DNA of 64,000 nucleotides from Sympetrum striolatum (Eukaryota; Arthropoda; Insecta; Odonata; Libellulidae). Under the pieces are notes generated by a model. The model saw only the letters and a program-made list of their open reading frames with translations, was not told the DNA's origin and did no database searches. The position numbers and the translations under genes are program-made. Position 1 is the stretch's first letter; every line of letters starts with the position of its first letter. This document shows, piece by piece, positions 20,745 to 32,765 of the stretch. The stretch spans positions 248,001-312,000 of the forward strand of contig OX388351.1 of NCBI GenBank assembly GCA_947579665.1. Direction: 5' to 3'.

Positions 20745-23351
20745 ATGCCAATTATTTCATATGCAATACAATTTAAAAACTTTGATAATTCCTGGTATAC
20801 ATTGCTAATTGAAAATCGAATAAATTTGGACCCATTTATTGAAAACAGAACGAATCGAACCCGTTCATCGACTGAAGATTATTCGATTCAAATCTTATCC
20901 GATCAACTGAAGCAACTGATCAAGAAACGAGAAATATTGAAAGCACAACTCAAATCCCCTTTCTTAACTGCGGTAGCTCTGATCAAGATAAGAATCAGGA
21001 CCGAATCGGTTTCATCAATCGTAGCTGCTTTATCGAAGATTGAAATAATTGGATCTATATTCATTCTCTTCTCACCTTCTCCTCGACCTCTCCTCCAAAT
21101 CATATTTACTTCGAATATCGAGTCAGGGCCATGAGGAGAAATCTGGACGCCCCAAGCAAATTCGTCAACCCACACTTATACTTAACATATTCAATAGCTC
21201 TCTTCATCAAGGCAAATTTCCCTTGCGATGGAAAGAGGCATTAATCCGTCCAATTCTGAAAAATACGAAATCATACGGCAACAATAGTAAGGAATATAGA
21301 CCAATAAGCTTTCTTCCCGTCTTGTCTAAAGCCCTGGAGAAGCTGGTTCACCATCAGGTTACCGATTTCCTTAATCAAAACTCTCATCTTAACCCTTTGC
21401 AATCAGGCTTTCGGAAACTTCACTCCACCGCTACTGCGCTCGTTAAGATAACTGACGACATCCGTAAGTCTATGGATAGCAAGAAATTAACCGCGTTAGT
21501 ACTTCTTGATTTCACTAAAGCATTCGATTCAATCGACATTGAAATAATGACGACCAAACTTAAGATATTGGGTTTCACCGACATCTCAATCTCCTGGTTT
21601 TCTTCTTATCTGCATCGTCGCAAGCAGAAAGTAGTTTCCGACGAAGCCGCGTCTGAATGGATTGAAATTGATCGCGGACTTCCGCAGGGTTCGATTTTGG
21701 GTCCATTGCTTTTTTCAATCTATATTAATGACTGTATCGAGGAGCTTAAACATTGCAGTTACCATCTCTACGCCGATGATCTACAGATATACTTGGATTC
21801 AAGTCCTTCAGAATTGCCTCAATCCCTGCAAAAAATTAACAACGATCTGCAGATTATCAATAACTGGAGCAAAAATAACTTTATCAACCTTAATTCTAGT
21901 AAATCTCAAGCTATCATGATTGGTTACCCTAAACTACTTACCTCTGTAAATAAAAATAACCTACCAGCGCTTAAATTGAATGGCAGCGTAATTCCGTTCG
22001 CAAAATCGGTGAAAAATCTCGGTCTTCATATAAACGAAACACTTACATGGTCTGATCACGTCCTTCACGTATGTAAAAACGTAAATTTATCTCTTCACTC
22101 ACTTAGGCGCGCAGGAAATTTCCTTTCCTCGTCTGTGAAATTACGACTTATAAACTCCTTAGTCATGCCACACTTCGACTACTGCGATGTAGTGTACCAG
22201 GATCTGTCTTGCGAACTTGCCATGAAGCTACAACGCATGCAAAACACCACGGTGAGGTTTATATTCAACTTGAAAAAATTTGATCACGTCTCCGAATACT
22301 ATTCTAAACTGTCGCTACTTAAATTAGAGTCGCGACGAAAGCTACATATCCTATCATCCACGTATAGATTTTTTAACACTAAGTCTCCACAATATATCTA
22401 TGACTTATTTGTATCTCTAGACACCATTCATGACCGTAACACAAGAGGCTGCAAAAAACTCCTCATTCCCCAGCATAGAACTGAATTATTTCACAAATCT
22501 TTCACAGTCACAGCCAGTAACCTTTGGAACTCTCTTCCATCCACTATGGAAAATCTGCCATCAATGCATACCTTTAAGCGTAAATGCCACAATCATTTAT
22601 TAAACATACAAATTAGCACTCAAACCTTTTGACCGCGTCCCATTTCTTTTTACCCACAATGTATTTAAGTCTTGAATCACACCCTCTTCTGTTAGTTAAT
22701 CTGTTTGTTCTTTACACTATTATATCGGTTTTGATCCGCTGCCTCACGTAATATATGTACATAATTAACGATAAGGTAATTTTAGTTATTTTAAAATCTT
22801 ATTTTTTTAATTTTAAATTTTGTTTTGCTTATTTTCTTTGTCCATTGTTATATAAACTCTATGTTTTGATTTTTATTCATTCTCAACCTTAATGTAATTA
22901 ATCGTTTTGTTATTCTTGAAATATTCGTATGTGTTTTATTTTTTAATTGCTACAATTCTTGTATTTAGGTTTAGTGTAAATTGTGAAGATATTTTATTTG
23001 ATTTGATTGCTAGTAGTGAATGTGTATTGTCTCTTTTGCATAATTTGTATCTATCCTCTACCTGTCTTTCATAATTCTTTTATTCTCCTTCTTCACAAAA
23101 TACTGTTTTCTACCTGTAGGTTTCGCAGGTTTTTCACACTCCCCTTCTAGGGAGTGTTTTCCTGCAGTGGAAATTTTTCCTGAGCCCTCAGCTTAGGTTT
23201 TTTTAAATCCACATACTAGTTTTCTTCGTGTACTTTTGCAAACTATCTCTTTCTTTCTGTTTTGCATATGACGATGGGTTAGGTGTAAGAAGAGACTTTC
23301 TAGTCTCAATCTCGCCCGAATAAAGGCCTTTTATTATTATTATTATTATTA
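20745..23351 (+). mobile_element. 5'-truncated non-LTR retrotransposon (CR1/L2-like)
   Basis: The element comprises a damaged stretch in another frame (20745-21134: FKNFDNSWYTLL, then KQLIKKREILKAQ, then VSSIVAALSKI), the long reverse-transcriptase frame, a 720-bp T-rich 3' UTR and a terminal (ATT)n array (23331-23351). The last part of the UTR has a stem-loop (GAGACTTTCTAGTCTC) followed by CTCGCCCGAATAAAGGCC. Ending in a short tandem repeat instead of poly(A) fits CR1/L2-type elements. The endonuclease domain is not recognisable, so the 5' part is lost. The left boundary is approximate. Confidence 0.85.
21049..22632 (+). CDS. LINE reverse transcriptase, open but 5'-incomplete
   Basis: The open frame is 527 codons, but the first 25-40 residues look like out-of-frame sequence. 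Similarity to the family begins near LNIFNSSLHQGKFPLRWKEA (21180), so the ATG at 21049 is not the original start; the true reading frame enters from the damaged upstream part. Visible reverse-transcriptase blocks are EYRPISFLPVLSKALEKLV, LDFTKAFDSID (Asp near residue 154), GLPQGSILGPLLFSIYIND (210-228) and YADD (241-244). These are followed by VKNLGLHINETLTWSDHV, YCDVVYQ, LQRMQNTTVRFI and the C-terminal SNLWNSLPSTMENLPSMHTF typical of CR1/L2/Jockey-like enzymes. All catalytic aspartates are present. No in-frame stop over about 480 residues suggests a fairly recent insertion, but without its endonuclease the copy could not move on its own. Confidence 0.85.
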   Translation: MDLYSFSSHLLLDLSSKSYLLRISSQGHEEKSGRPKQIRQPTLILNIFNSSLHQGKFPLRWKEALIRPILKNTKSYGNNSKEYRPISFLPVLSKALEKLVHHQVTDFLNQNSHLNPLQSGFRKLHSTATALVKITDDIRKSMDSKKLTALVLLDFTKAFDSIDIEIMTTKLKILGFTDISISWFSSYLHRRKQKVVSDEAASEWIEIDRGLPQGSILGPLLFSIYINDCIEELKHCSYHLYADDLQIYLDSSPSELPQSLQKINNDLQIINNWSKNNFINLNSSKSQAIMIGYPKLLTSVNKNNLPALKLNGSVIPFAKSVKNLGLHINETLTWSDHVLHVCKNVNLSLHSLRRAGNFLSSSVKLRLINSLVMPHFDYCDVVYQDLSCELAMKLQRMQNTTVRFIFNLKKFDHVSEYYSKLSLLKLESRRKLHILSSTYRFFNTKSPQYIYDLFVSLDTIHDRNTRGCKKLLIPQHRTELFHKSFTVTASNLWNSLPSTMENLPSMHTFKRKCHNHLLNIQISTQTF

Positions 23352-25767
23352 CTTATTTATTATAATTGAAATTCCTCCGAAAAAACTTGTAACGAGGACA
23401 CCTGGGCTCCTTTTTCAAATGCACTCCGAATTCCCTGAGGCTGAATCATTTATTTCGCCCTCTGGGGATGATGCGAAAGGCCCTATCGAGTGGAAAGCAT
23501 TGCTTCATCCCCCCACTCCTATCATTGCAGACATCTCCTAGATTTTTCGTCAATTAGGCGGCAAAAGGTATCTTTTGGGAAGGAAAACTTTTAACTCAGA
23601 CCGCTCATTATGTCCGAGCGGAGATTTCTTCAAACAGACAACGACAGAAATTGGAAATATCAGTGAAGTAATGTGACAATAGCGTACTTAGGCATTTATC
23701 ATGTCGTCAGAATTTAGATTTCTTATTAGGAGTATCTATTAAGAGCGATTCTCTAAGAGGGATTCTATACATCACGCTGTTCCTTTTCGGAATATATATC
23801 TCTCTCCTTAATTAAAAATGCTCCTCCTGTCTATAAAGTGTTCATCATTAAGCATAATCAATAAAAAACTACTTCACTAAATGTAAAAATAAGAAATAAA
23901 AACATAAAAATTCCTAGTTATTGCTCGTTAGCAATAATACTGAATTCAATAAGGATTAACCGAAATAAATACAATTACTCTGCATAAATTATACCTCAGA
24001 ATATTTGTTATGCCGAGGTAACAAATAAGACTGAGACAAAGGAAAATAAAGGAACAAACGACTAAGCGTCTTCTGATCTCTCTCAAGTTCTTCATTATAG
24101 AAGAGTAACACTGATTTCAACATTGTTTGAAGTAATGCAATATTTTTAGGAGGGTGGGTATAAATATGAACTTTTTGTAGATCATCAGCGCCATAGTAGA
24201 TAAAATTTCCATTCGATGAATAAAGCAGTTAAAAGGAAAACAATATTTATATCACCACAATTTTCCAAATTTTGACCGTGATAAGAATCGAAGGTAGAAT
24301 ATTACGATCTGAATTCCGAAGTAGTATTAATTTGGCCTGTGGAACTCATAATCCGTTTTCAGTTTAAACTAGAATTCAAATTTACAAAATTCCTTCTCTA
24401 TTTTCGTTTAAGTCGGTTATAACGTAATACACCGACTTACTCACTTACTCTTACTCACTTATCTACTTAAAATGATGATGAAAATTCACGGTAATTAAAA
24501 GTTTCATCTTTTTTATTTGAATATTGTTAGCATCATGTAAAGATGTGCTTTTAAACTCATCTGTTGAACATCTTCAAATCCCTCTGCCTACATTTTATCC
24601 TGAAAGATATTTAAAAAGGCACCACAATCTTTATACCGGGCAATTATAGTCAATTCAACCATTTTTCTTTAAACTAACGGATTGTCTGAAGCATTTTCCT
24701 GTTCATTGCCCTCTAATCGATATTGTTGATTATGACCTCTGATCACCTCTCCTCGGATGATGACATATCCACTTGGTTTTTCTCATCTCACCAATCAGTT
24801 TCATCCGCTTTCCAATTCTTCGTTCATAATTTCCCATCTTTTCGGACTACTTGATTCTTTTTTGAGTTATTCTCCAAACCGTTTATTAAAGATAATAGGC
24901 ATTGTATCTGATCATTCGAAATTAATTTTTATAGTGGAGCAATTCACCATTCGTGCTTACGGGGGAGAATTCACGGGAAAAAACCCATGGGAAGTTGCCA
25001 GCGTCATCCCTAAATTGGTCCCCCTATTTCATCACGAATTCCCTTCACAAATTCGCACCTCTTCCGGCCCATTTCTTGATTATATAAATTACTACGGGTA
25101 TTTGCATTTCAAATCCTAGGGAGACTTCGTCAAATCTGGAGTGAAAGATTTAGGGCCTTCCTCTAGGTCCTGAGTAAATTGGAGGCACTATATCGAACTA
25201 TCATATCAAACACTCCCTCAATATCATACTTCATTAAGTAGTTATACTTATTGGTTATCCTATATAATGTTAAAATCCCTCAAAATTAACACCTATAATA
25301 AAATCTATCAATGCCATGGGTGTAATGAGTTTAAAACTACTATTTCTGATTCTTCGGTATTGTTAAGTTATATCATATTCACCCAACTTGCCTCACATGA
25401 TGCTCGCCAAGGCTTATCAAATCCTCAATACATGATAACCATTTTCATCCATCATCTTTCTGAGTACATACCAACTGTTTGTATGTACCCAAGCGAGGAC
25501 AGACAATAGGATCAGACATCTACACTCACTGAGAACATACCGAGACATAAATTTTCCGAAATCCTAACAAAGAAGAAACATATATCGAATTATCAAATAT
25601 TACAAACCGAGTAGTGGATTTTGTGGTCGGTATTTTCCTTGAAATGAAACAAATCAGCTGCAATTTATAATGAGAAAAGAATCACAATATTTCACTGAAT
25701 AAAGCGTGTATTGAATTCGCCTGGTATCGCATCAAAACCCACGAGCATTATCCTCAATTAAATGAAC
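23352..25767. other. No gene recognised
   Basis: Non-coding AT-rich sequence. The frames at plus 24757-25119 and plus 25267-25509 show no domain or splice context. A short segment ATCATCAGCGC near 24182 also occurs near 14742, which may reflect an unrecognised dispersed repeat. Confidence 0.4.
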
Positions 25768-25850
25768 GAGTCCGTGGAAAAGGAGATCTGACTGAAAGAG
25801 CGGAACACATATTTCACGGATCTCGTTCGAATCCCACGCACAACACAAAG
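25768..25850 (+). mobile_element. Possible degraded tRNA-derived SINE head
   Basis: GAGTCCGTGGAAAAGGAGAT, TCTGACTGAAAGAGCGG and a good B box, CGTTCGAATCCC, are spaced as in a tRNA gene. The A box is poor and no full cloverleaf is apparent. It may be a SINE relic or chance. Confidence 0.35.
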
Positions 25851-26980
25851 AGTGCGACCTGCTCTATTTTTTGTGACCCCACCGTAAATAGCTCTCAACG
25901 CTCGTCGAAAAAAGAAACGGGGAAACCACAGCTGCCGCTTTCAGACGATTCTTTTCCGGATGAAGAACCAGACGAATGCATTTCGCGATTGTGCGCCTAT
26001 CACAGTGACCAATCCATCTTGTCGTGTCTGAGGTATTTATTACCGAACTGGACTCTTAAAAAAGATAAACAGACGTTGCGTTTCGCTTACACGGCGACGT
26101 TTAGTTTTTTCTAAGGGTTAAGTCGCAAAAAGAGAATTCGAAGATGTCTTTATTCACTCTCGGAAAGAACACAGGTGAAATAAATTTCAAATACAATTTT
26201 AATGCTAGTTAGAGCTTCTTCTAAACAATTTTAATTTCCCACTTCCTTTCCACAAATGTAAAGATGTTCGCTTTATATCAAAATGTTTCTTTATCGCACG
26301 TTAAGATACTGCAATTGTGAAATTCGATAAATATGCTCATTTTCCAGATAGCAACCTTGATTGCTATTTACTCCGAGACATTTCTAAAGCTGTTCTGATG
26401 AAGACATGAGCATAAAACGAATAAAAATGTGTTTGTCTGAGTCTATGTAATAGATACCTATCACTCGGGATGTTGGTGCGAGATTAAATTTTATGAACTT
26501 TTATTTACTTCCTCAATACTTAAGGGTTGGAAAAGTTAACTTTAATAATTATCTAGGCCAGTGATAAATATATTATTATTTTTCTAAAATACCCTTGAAA
26601 TGACAAATATTCCTCTGCTTTTGAATTATAATTTACAAGAACATCAATCGTATTCTAATTTCTTAATATTAGCACTTTAAACACAATTTGGATCCTGTTG
26701 TAGCCAGTAGTTATTTATGTGTTTCAACATGAACTGCACTTACATGTAAAACATTCTATCAATTAAGAGGATATAACTGAATTGGTTATCAGTGTATTAA
26801 ATTGCCTATTCAAAAAATACAGCTACGACATATATATAGATGCAGCATCCTCGGAAAATGGATGATATAAATATACTCGTATTAAGAGTGCAATTGCTGA
26901 AATCAATTGCAAAGTTTTCTTCAGGGCAATCCTCGTGTTATTAGATATATTCAGGGGTATTTTATTGCTAATTATTGTAT
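25851..26980. other. No gene recognised
   Basis: AT-rich spacer without supported features. Confidence 0.45.
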
Positions 26981-27033
26981 CCAATTCACTGTAACATAAT
27001 GTAAGAATTTTACATTATGTTACAGTGAATTGG
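26981..27033. repeat. Perfect hairpin, 24-bp arms
   Basis: The arms 26981-27004 (CCAATTCACTGTAACATAAT plus GTAA) and 27010-27033 are exact reverse complements around the 5-nt loop GAATT. No coding sequence is near. Confidence 0.93.
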
Positions 27034-27324
27034 TTAGAATATTGGTTACAATATTGGTGAATTTGTTAAATTTTAACATGTACAGTCTATTTCTTAATTT
27101 TCAGAATAATGCAAAGATCCTTTACTTCGTGATAGTTAAGATTCAGGGAAATTAAACACATTGTTGAAAATTTCGCCATTCATTTGAGTTAAATTTTTAC
27201 CGAATCATCAGACATATTATTTAACATGTTTGTAGAATAATTTATATTCATAGTATTTAGACAGTTTTCGGTAAATTCATTATAATTATTATTTTTTAAC
27301 GGAAACAGTTTCCCCCAATTATAT

Positions 27325-27470
27325 CCGCTTTAATATGACTAACTAACACAACAATACACGAACACACATACGACCATTCCTTAACCGGAAAAATCCGGTT
27401 AGCCGGAATTCGAACCCGGGACCTTGGTGTGGGAGCTTCATCATGCTAACCACTCCGCCACCACGGCCGG
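27325..27470 (-). mobile_element. tRNA-derived SINE of a second type
   Basis: On the minus strand the element reads CCGTGGTGGCGGAGTGGTTA (A box), GCATGATGAAGCTCC, CCCGGGTTCGAATTCC (B box), CCGGATTTTTCCGGTTAAGG and a body ending TGTTGTGTTAGTTAGTC. Both internal polymerase III boxes are intact. The anticodon region does not fold as a true tRNA, so this is a SINE, different in sequence from those at 14.9 and 20.2 kb. Confidence 0.78.
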
Positions 27471-27699
27471 TTTGCATTTGCATACTCGTAAGACACTTTT
27501 ATATTAACTGTTCATGCAAATAGTTGTTAATGTAAGTGATTTTTTGAGGCATAAAGAGAGAATTGGGTGACGTCAGCACTGAATATTTCTGCATGCTTTG
27601 GAATAAATGAGTAAATAGTGGTCGATAAAACTGAAAATCACAACGTTGTCGATTTTCGCATTCGCTTTGATCACATTACAAAGTGAATTACGACCGTGA

Positions 27700-28100
27700 A
27701 ATCACTTTCCCATCTCCTTGTACAAATTTATCAACACCGTGACGATCCAATGGGCACTTCTATTGTTACGTATCTTCCCGCCCATTCACGCGCCATTTTT
27801 CCGCTCCAAAAAAGGAACACAGAGACCATCTAATAAAAGGCTCCGCCTGACCTCTGACTGTAGTCCTTTTTTCCTTAGAAAATACCCGTCTGTTTTTCGC
27901 GGTTTTAAATCTTCGAATGAACAAAAAAACATCTCGGTGCGCTTTCCTTTGCTCTTTTTCGGGCGAAACTTTCGCCAGCGTCGTAAATCATTCTCGCGCT
28001 TCTTTTTTGTTTCTTTTTCTAAAGTCTTTTGATGGCGATGTAAAATATGGCATCGCCGAACGGAGGTCGAGACTTGGGCCGTTAACATAGGGTGCTCATT
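27700..28100. other. Pyrimidine-rich, moderately GC-rich block
   Basis: Open frames on both strands (plus 27718-28032, minus 27786-28136) lie in a C/T-biased stretch. The bias, not coding, probably explains them. It contains ACGCGCCATTTTTCCG, resembling a YY1/Pho-type site. Confidence 0.3.
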
Positions 28101-28335
28101 TGCTCGAAATAGGAGAGGCGTTATAGAGTAAACCAAGAGATAAGAAATCTAGAATTGCTGCAGGAAGGTAGTTTACGTAAAGTAAACTGTATTTGTCATC
28201 TAATAAATTCGCGATTACTATAATTACCCTTTGATGACTATGGTTATGAACATAAATAATCTGGAAACATCCATTATAATAATTTTTACTCTTAGCAAGG
28301 ATAATAATAGTTCTAGTGACTCGAAATTTCATGGC

Positions 28336-28402
28336 TATCTAAATCTACATCAAATCCATTAAAGCCATCTTTAGGAGTGCGGCAGGAGGAGTAAACATCT
28401 AG
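28336..28402 (+). repeat. Dispersed repeat family C, copy 1
   Basis: ATCTAAATCTACATCAAATC and then TTAGGAGTGCGGCAGGAGGA with GTAAACATC match, inverted, 35763-35830 and, directly, 42120-42200. The shared core has the form CTACAT...CC(C/A)..AAGCC.CC...GG.GTG.GGCAGG.GG.GTAA. Type unknown. Confidence 0.6.
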
Positions 28403-29592
28403 AGATCGAACTTCTTTATAAACTTGTTGCGTCTTTTTGTAAACGAATTTTACTTGAAATTATCAACCATTCGTAAACGGGTTAACCAAACGCTATAAAA
28501 ATAAATAAAACTAAAGAACAGATATTAATTACAAAATGTATGCAAAAATCCATTAGTAAAGTAAGTAAGAAAGTGAATTTTAAATTAAAGTGTTTCTACG
28601 CATAAATTCCATGTACATTAACCCGGATTGATTATCATAAATATGCAGATAAGAGGAATATAACTTCCGTAACATAATGCAAAGACAAAAATCAAATTCG
28701 TCAAGATCATTGTTTAGCTGAATATAAATGTTTTACCCTTATAACCTTAATTATTAGGGATATATCCCAACTCTCTGAACCTCTTGCTCAAATTCAGTCA
28801 ACTAAAACATATATTGCTTTGGCTAACTGTCACTAGTAAGTTTCAAGGCTTATTCACTTCCACGCATCTGAAACTGTAACATAAAGATAGAGCATTTAAT
28901 TAGCCCATGGGAACTATGCAGCCATCATCAAGTACCTGAGACAAAAATCATTCTAAATCAATTGATTACGTTTATCTTGGCATCCCGACGCCATAGAGCA
29001 AAGATAACATTTGCGGCCTACTGGAATGTCATTTGATCCCTGCTCAACATCAAATTGGGACTTGTATAAATGTCCTCTTCAGCGGCGATTACTGTCACCG
29101 TTTGATGGCTGTAATTTGCCTGTCCTCACCAAAGCCCAGTGCGAGTTGTGCCGCTTGAGAGAGATGTCAATTCCTATTACGATTGCAAATAACAATGTCT
29201 ATATCTCCATTTAATCTCTGGACTGCTTGAGTTTGCGGAAAAATTCTTCAAGTATATTATTGCTCACTTTTAGGTGAAATAATGCTTTCATTTAACTTAA
29301 TAAAATATATATATGAGCATTTTGTAAATAATGTCTGTAAAATTAAAACAATTTTATGTTGCTTCCAATAAACAATTGAACCTTTGTTAGTTAAATACTC
29401 CACCTTCGTACACATTCACCGTATGTAATAAAACAAATAACCATTCATAATGTTTTCATTTAGTGGAAATTGGAGAAAATTTATATTTACAGATAGTGTC
29501 CCAAAAAAAGTAAATCATTTTTTTCGAACGAATACCCTCTATTTTTTTCTATTTGGCCTCACCAACTCACCTTATACATATTATTGCGAGCC
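28403..29592. other. No gene recognised
   Basis: The frame at plus 29011-29214 is somewhat GC-richer than its flanks but has no recognisable domain, start context or splice pair. Confidence 0.4.
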
Positions 29593-29720
29593 AGTGGCGC
29601 AGCCAGGATTTGCCAATGGGGGGGGGGTCCGAAGCTTCCGAGAAAAAAATGCCTACCTTATAGGGACTAGTATATTCATGCCCGCTACTTACTACAATAT
29701 ATTTTTCGAAAAATAAATGC
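29593..29720 (+). mobile_element. Left end of a hAT-like element
   Basis: CAGTGGCGCAGCCAGGATTT followed by a run of ten G residues (about 29619-29628) has the typical look of a hAT (Tip100-like) 5' terminus: CAGTGGCG plus a G-rich subterminal stretch. No matching CGCCACTG right end was found nearby, so the right end is lost or diverged. The right limit given is arbitrary. Confidence 0.55.
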
Positions 29721-29776
29721 ATTGAAAACTAGAGGATTTTAACACTTATGTGGCCAATTTATTACAATTTCCAATA

Positions 29777-30267
29777 TACAGTGGTACCTTGGTTAACGAC
29801 GCTAATCCGTTCCAGGATAATCGTCGTTAACCAAAACCGTCGTAATCCAAGGTGCGATTTTCCACAGGTATAATAATGGTAATGGATTACCGTATTTCCC
29901 GGCGTCGAGGACGCACCCCAGTTTTTGGAAGCAAAACTTATAATATTTACCAATTTAACTCCGGTGAGACAACATGTGCTTATGTGAATTAGCCACAATT
30001 TAGCATTGAACTATTTTTAATATTCTCCGCTAGCTGCTATTCAGTATTTTTTATCATGTAACATCGTAACGTACACCAAATATTAGTTTATAATATAGTG
30101 ATTATAAATAGACGTGCTGAAACACGTGAAACTCCGGAAAGACCAATCGACGAGGCGTCGTAAGCCAAATCCTACGTCGGTACCCAAGATAATTATTGGT
30201 TACAGCATCTCCTCGTTAACCAAGTCCGTCGTTAACTAAGGCCGTCGTTAACCAAGGTACCACTGTA
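29777..30267. mobile_element. pogo/Tigger-like MITE, 487 bp
   Basis: Perfect 23-bp terminal inverted repeats starting CAGTGGTACCTTGGTTAACG are flanked by TA on both sides (29777-29778, 30266-30267). CAG ends and TA duplication fit the pogo/Tigger branch of Tc1/mariner elements. Near both ends the GTCGTTAACCAA unit is repeated, probably binding sites for the transposase. There is no transposase frame, so it is non-autonomous. An inner stretch, ACCGTATTTCCCGGCGTCGA, looks like the end of another element inserted or captured here. Confidence 0.88.
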
Positions 30268-32639
30268 GTAGTTTACATAAGCGAACTATTGGAAACTCAT
30301 CATAAGTGTTGTTTAGATTTCTAGTTTGGATGAGTCCAATATTTATTCAAAGTCATTTTTTTCTATGCTGAAGTTATTTGGTGTTGTAGATTTAAAATTC
30401 CCGAGTATTTCTTCCAAGAGGTTGCCAAGCGTGAGAAGGAAAGAATTAGTCACGGTTATTTGGAAAGCGATATAAAAAGTAACATGCACTAATTAGATCC
30501 TCCAAATTAGCGCGCCCTTGCTTATTTGAGTGTCTTTCGTTATTAGACTATATCATTAGCAGATTTTCGAATTTAATTGAAACGTCGCTTGCCCAGAAAA
30601 CACCATCAATATATAAAATCAATCATATGAAATATACATACAGCTTATCGCACAAAGTGAATATGCGCCTTGCCAGAATTTCGCAATAGGAATCTGACGT
30701 TAAATATAATAACTATGATATTTTATCAAAAGGATAATCTTTCAATTCAGTAAATACCTAAACTCAAAAATGATGAAAAAGAGTTCTCAAAAACTACAAT
30801 TTTTATTTCCAAACTAAGAATGAAAAATTTGAAATAAGAAAATCGCAAAATCACAGAAAATGATTTTATAGATTGCTCGGAATCTCTATTTTAGTTGTAT
30901 CATCAATCTAAAACATTAAAATTAAGAATCAAATCTAATACGTACGTAAAATATCATTTTATTCGTTCATTTTCAATTATTGCAGGAATAAGAGAATGTG
31001 CTCGTGTCCCTCAATATACTTCTAAGAATAGTTTGAGAATTCGGATTTTCCAATGAATAATCCAATATCCAAGCTGACTCGAGTGAGACATGTTAGCTGC
31101 ATTTCACAGATTATCTACTCGAGCTTTCTTAGGAATGACTTCATCCGTTGATTTTAGAATTATCTCCTCTTCTAAGAAACAAAAATCATTTGTATCAGAT
31201 GAAATTTTCTGGCAGGCTTACATTTAAGCCTGATTTCGTTATCTATGTATTAGCTAAGTATTCAATTGAATGCGTCGCATACCGAGCAATAAAAAATCTG
31301 CTGCATTAAAAATACAGTGGACTCTTGATTACAGTTGATATTATAATTGGATTTGCAGAATTAAAGTTACATACCAAGGTGAAAAAAATGAAGACGTCAA
31401 CTTACAATTATTTAGACTTAGTAATAGTTATGTTGTAAAACCAGCAGAGAGTTGACTCAAACCCAGTCTTACGCACCGAGTGTTCAAAGAAAACAAAAAT
31501 TTTCCAAAATTGAAATTTTGTAGAGGCATTGCTTGACCACGTGGTTAATAGGATAAGTCATGAGATTCGTGGGATACTTTAAGTGGGAACTCTTTGAATC
31601 TTAGAATTAACCTACGCGGGACATCCGGCGAGTTTAGATTCCCGATCTGAACGGCTCTTAATGCAGATCAATTGATACTCGGTCTGCAGTCGAAGGATAA
31701 TGTCATTCTTCGGATTTGCTGATTCAATTGCGCTCTACCGTTCGATCACGGCGTCAACATCACTGTCGCCATGGCGATGACTAATCGGTGACCAAGAAAA
31801 ACAATTGAAGAGGGATTCTACGGCCAGATAAAAGGGTGCAGATTATTTACTCCTCTCGTCTGTTCAGTAATCACACACGGAAATGCCTTGAATAAGGATT
31901 TCTAGGTAATCAGCGAGAAGGAAATGAGGAAGGAGAGAAAGATAAAAAAGAAGTAATAGGAGAAAGAGGTTGACTAAGTAGTTGGAAAACGGAAAAAACA
32001 GGATGTGTAGGAATAAGAATTTCGAAACCGGGTCTGCTACCGATTATTATTTCCTCTTTCTTTATCAAAGTAACATGTTTTTAAGACTTCGACATTTAAT
32101 TTCTCGAATTCAGGGACATTTTGATGGAATAGAAAAACAGGATGCTTTAAATAGATTCTAAATAATCGATTTCACCACCGCGGAAGTATAGCTTGAGTCA
32201 GGAGTAATTTATGACCCTCCCATGCATTGTTTCTAGATAAGAAAAGGAATATGACTGGTGTAAAAGAATTTTGTATTTCTAAATCGTTAATATGCTAGTT
32301 GCTGTGACTAGAATGATACGTTTTATTTATTGGTAGCATTAAATAAAATGGTCTTTAAAAGTTTCAATTTGGAGTTTTCTGTTGAAAATAGAACAAGTGG
32401 TTATGGTGTGGTATAAAATTAAAAATTCATATGACATGAAACCCTACCCACCAACCCAAAGCATTCCAGCGTTTCCATATGTTCTCATCTACTTTATAGC
32501 AAAATTATTAAAATCCGTATTTTTCGTCGTAGAACGTCGATCGAAAAACGCTGGTGCCTATCTTTGGACGAAGGATACGATGATGACAAGAAATAGTTGC
32601 TAACTTTAATTGTTTATAATATTTCAAATCGTTTTCAAT
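30268..32639. other. No gene recognised
   Basis: AT-rich non-coding stretch with only short chance frames. Confidence 0.45.
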
Positions 32640-32765
32640 ATAGCCAGTGCACCTGCACTACCCCCTGGTGTGAGGGTAAGGAAGCAGATTAGGTCCCTCG
32701 GCCTAGGAAGGGTCAGTTTTATGGCGGTTTGGGCTACCGACCCTTCTACCTGAAAAATGCCCTAC
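32640..32765. repeat. GC-rich block with a stem-loop, probable mobile-element relic
   Basis: A sharply bounded GC-rich segment in AT-rich DNA, with AAGGGTC (32707-32713) and its inverse GACCCTT further right. It resembles a LINE 3' end but could not be assigned. Confidence 0.3.

Noticed and set aside
27186..27235. CTGATGA and GAAA on the minus strand near 27.2 kb
   Set aside because: No GTC cleavage triplet and no helix II; chance occurrence.
27325..27470. Possible functional tRNA gene on the minus strand
   Set aside because: A and B boxes are present but the anticodon and acceptor arms do not fold, and a SINE body follows.
27700..28136. Overlapping 104-aa and 116-aa frames on opposite strands
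   Set aside because: Pyrimidine/purine strand bias removes stop codons; neither translation has recognisable features.
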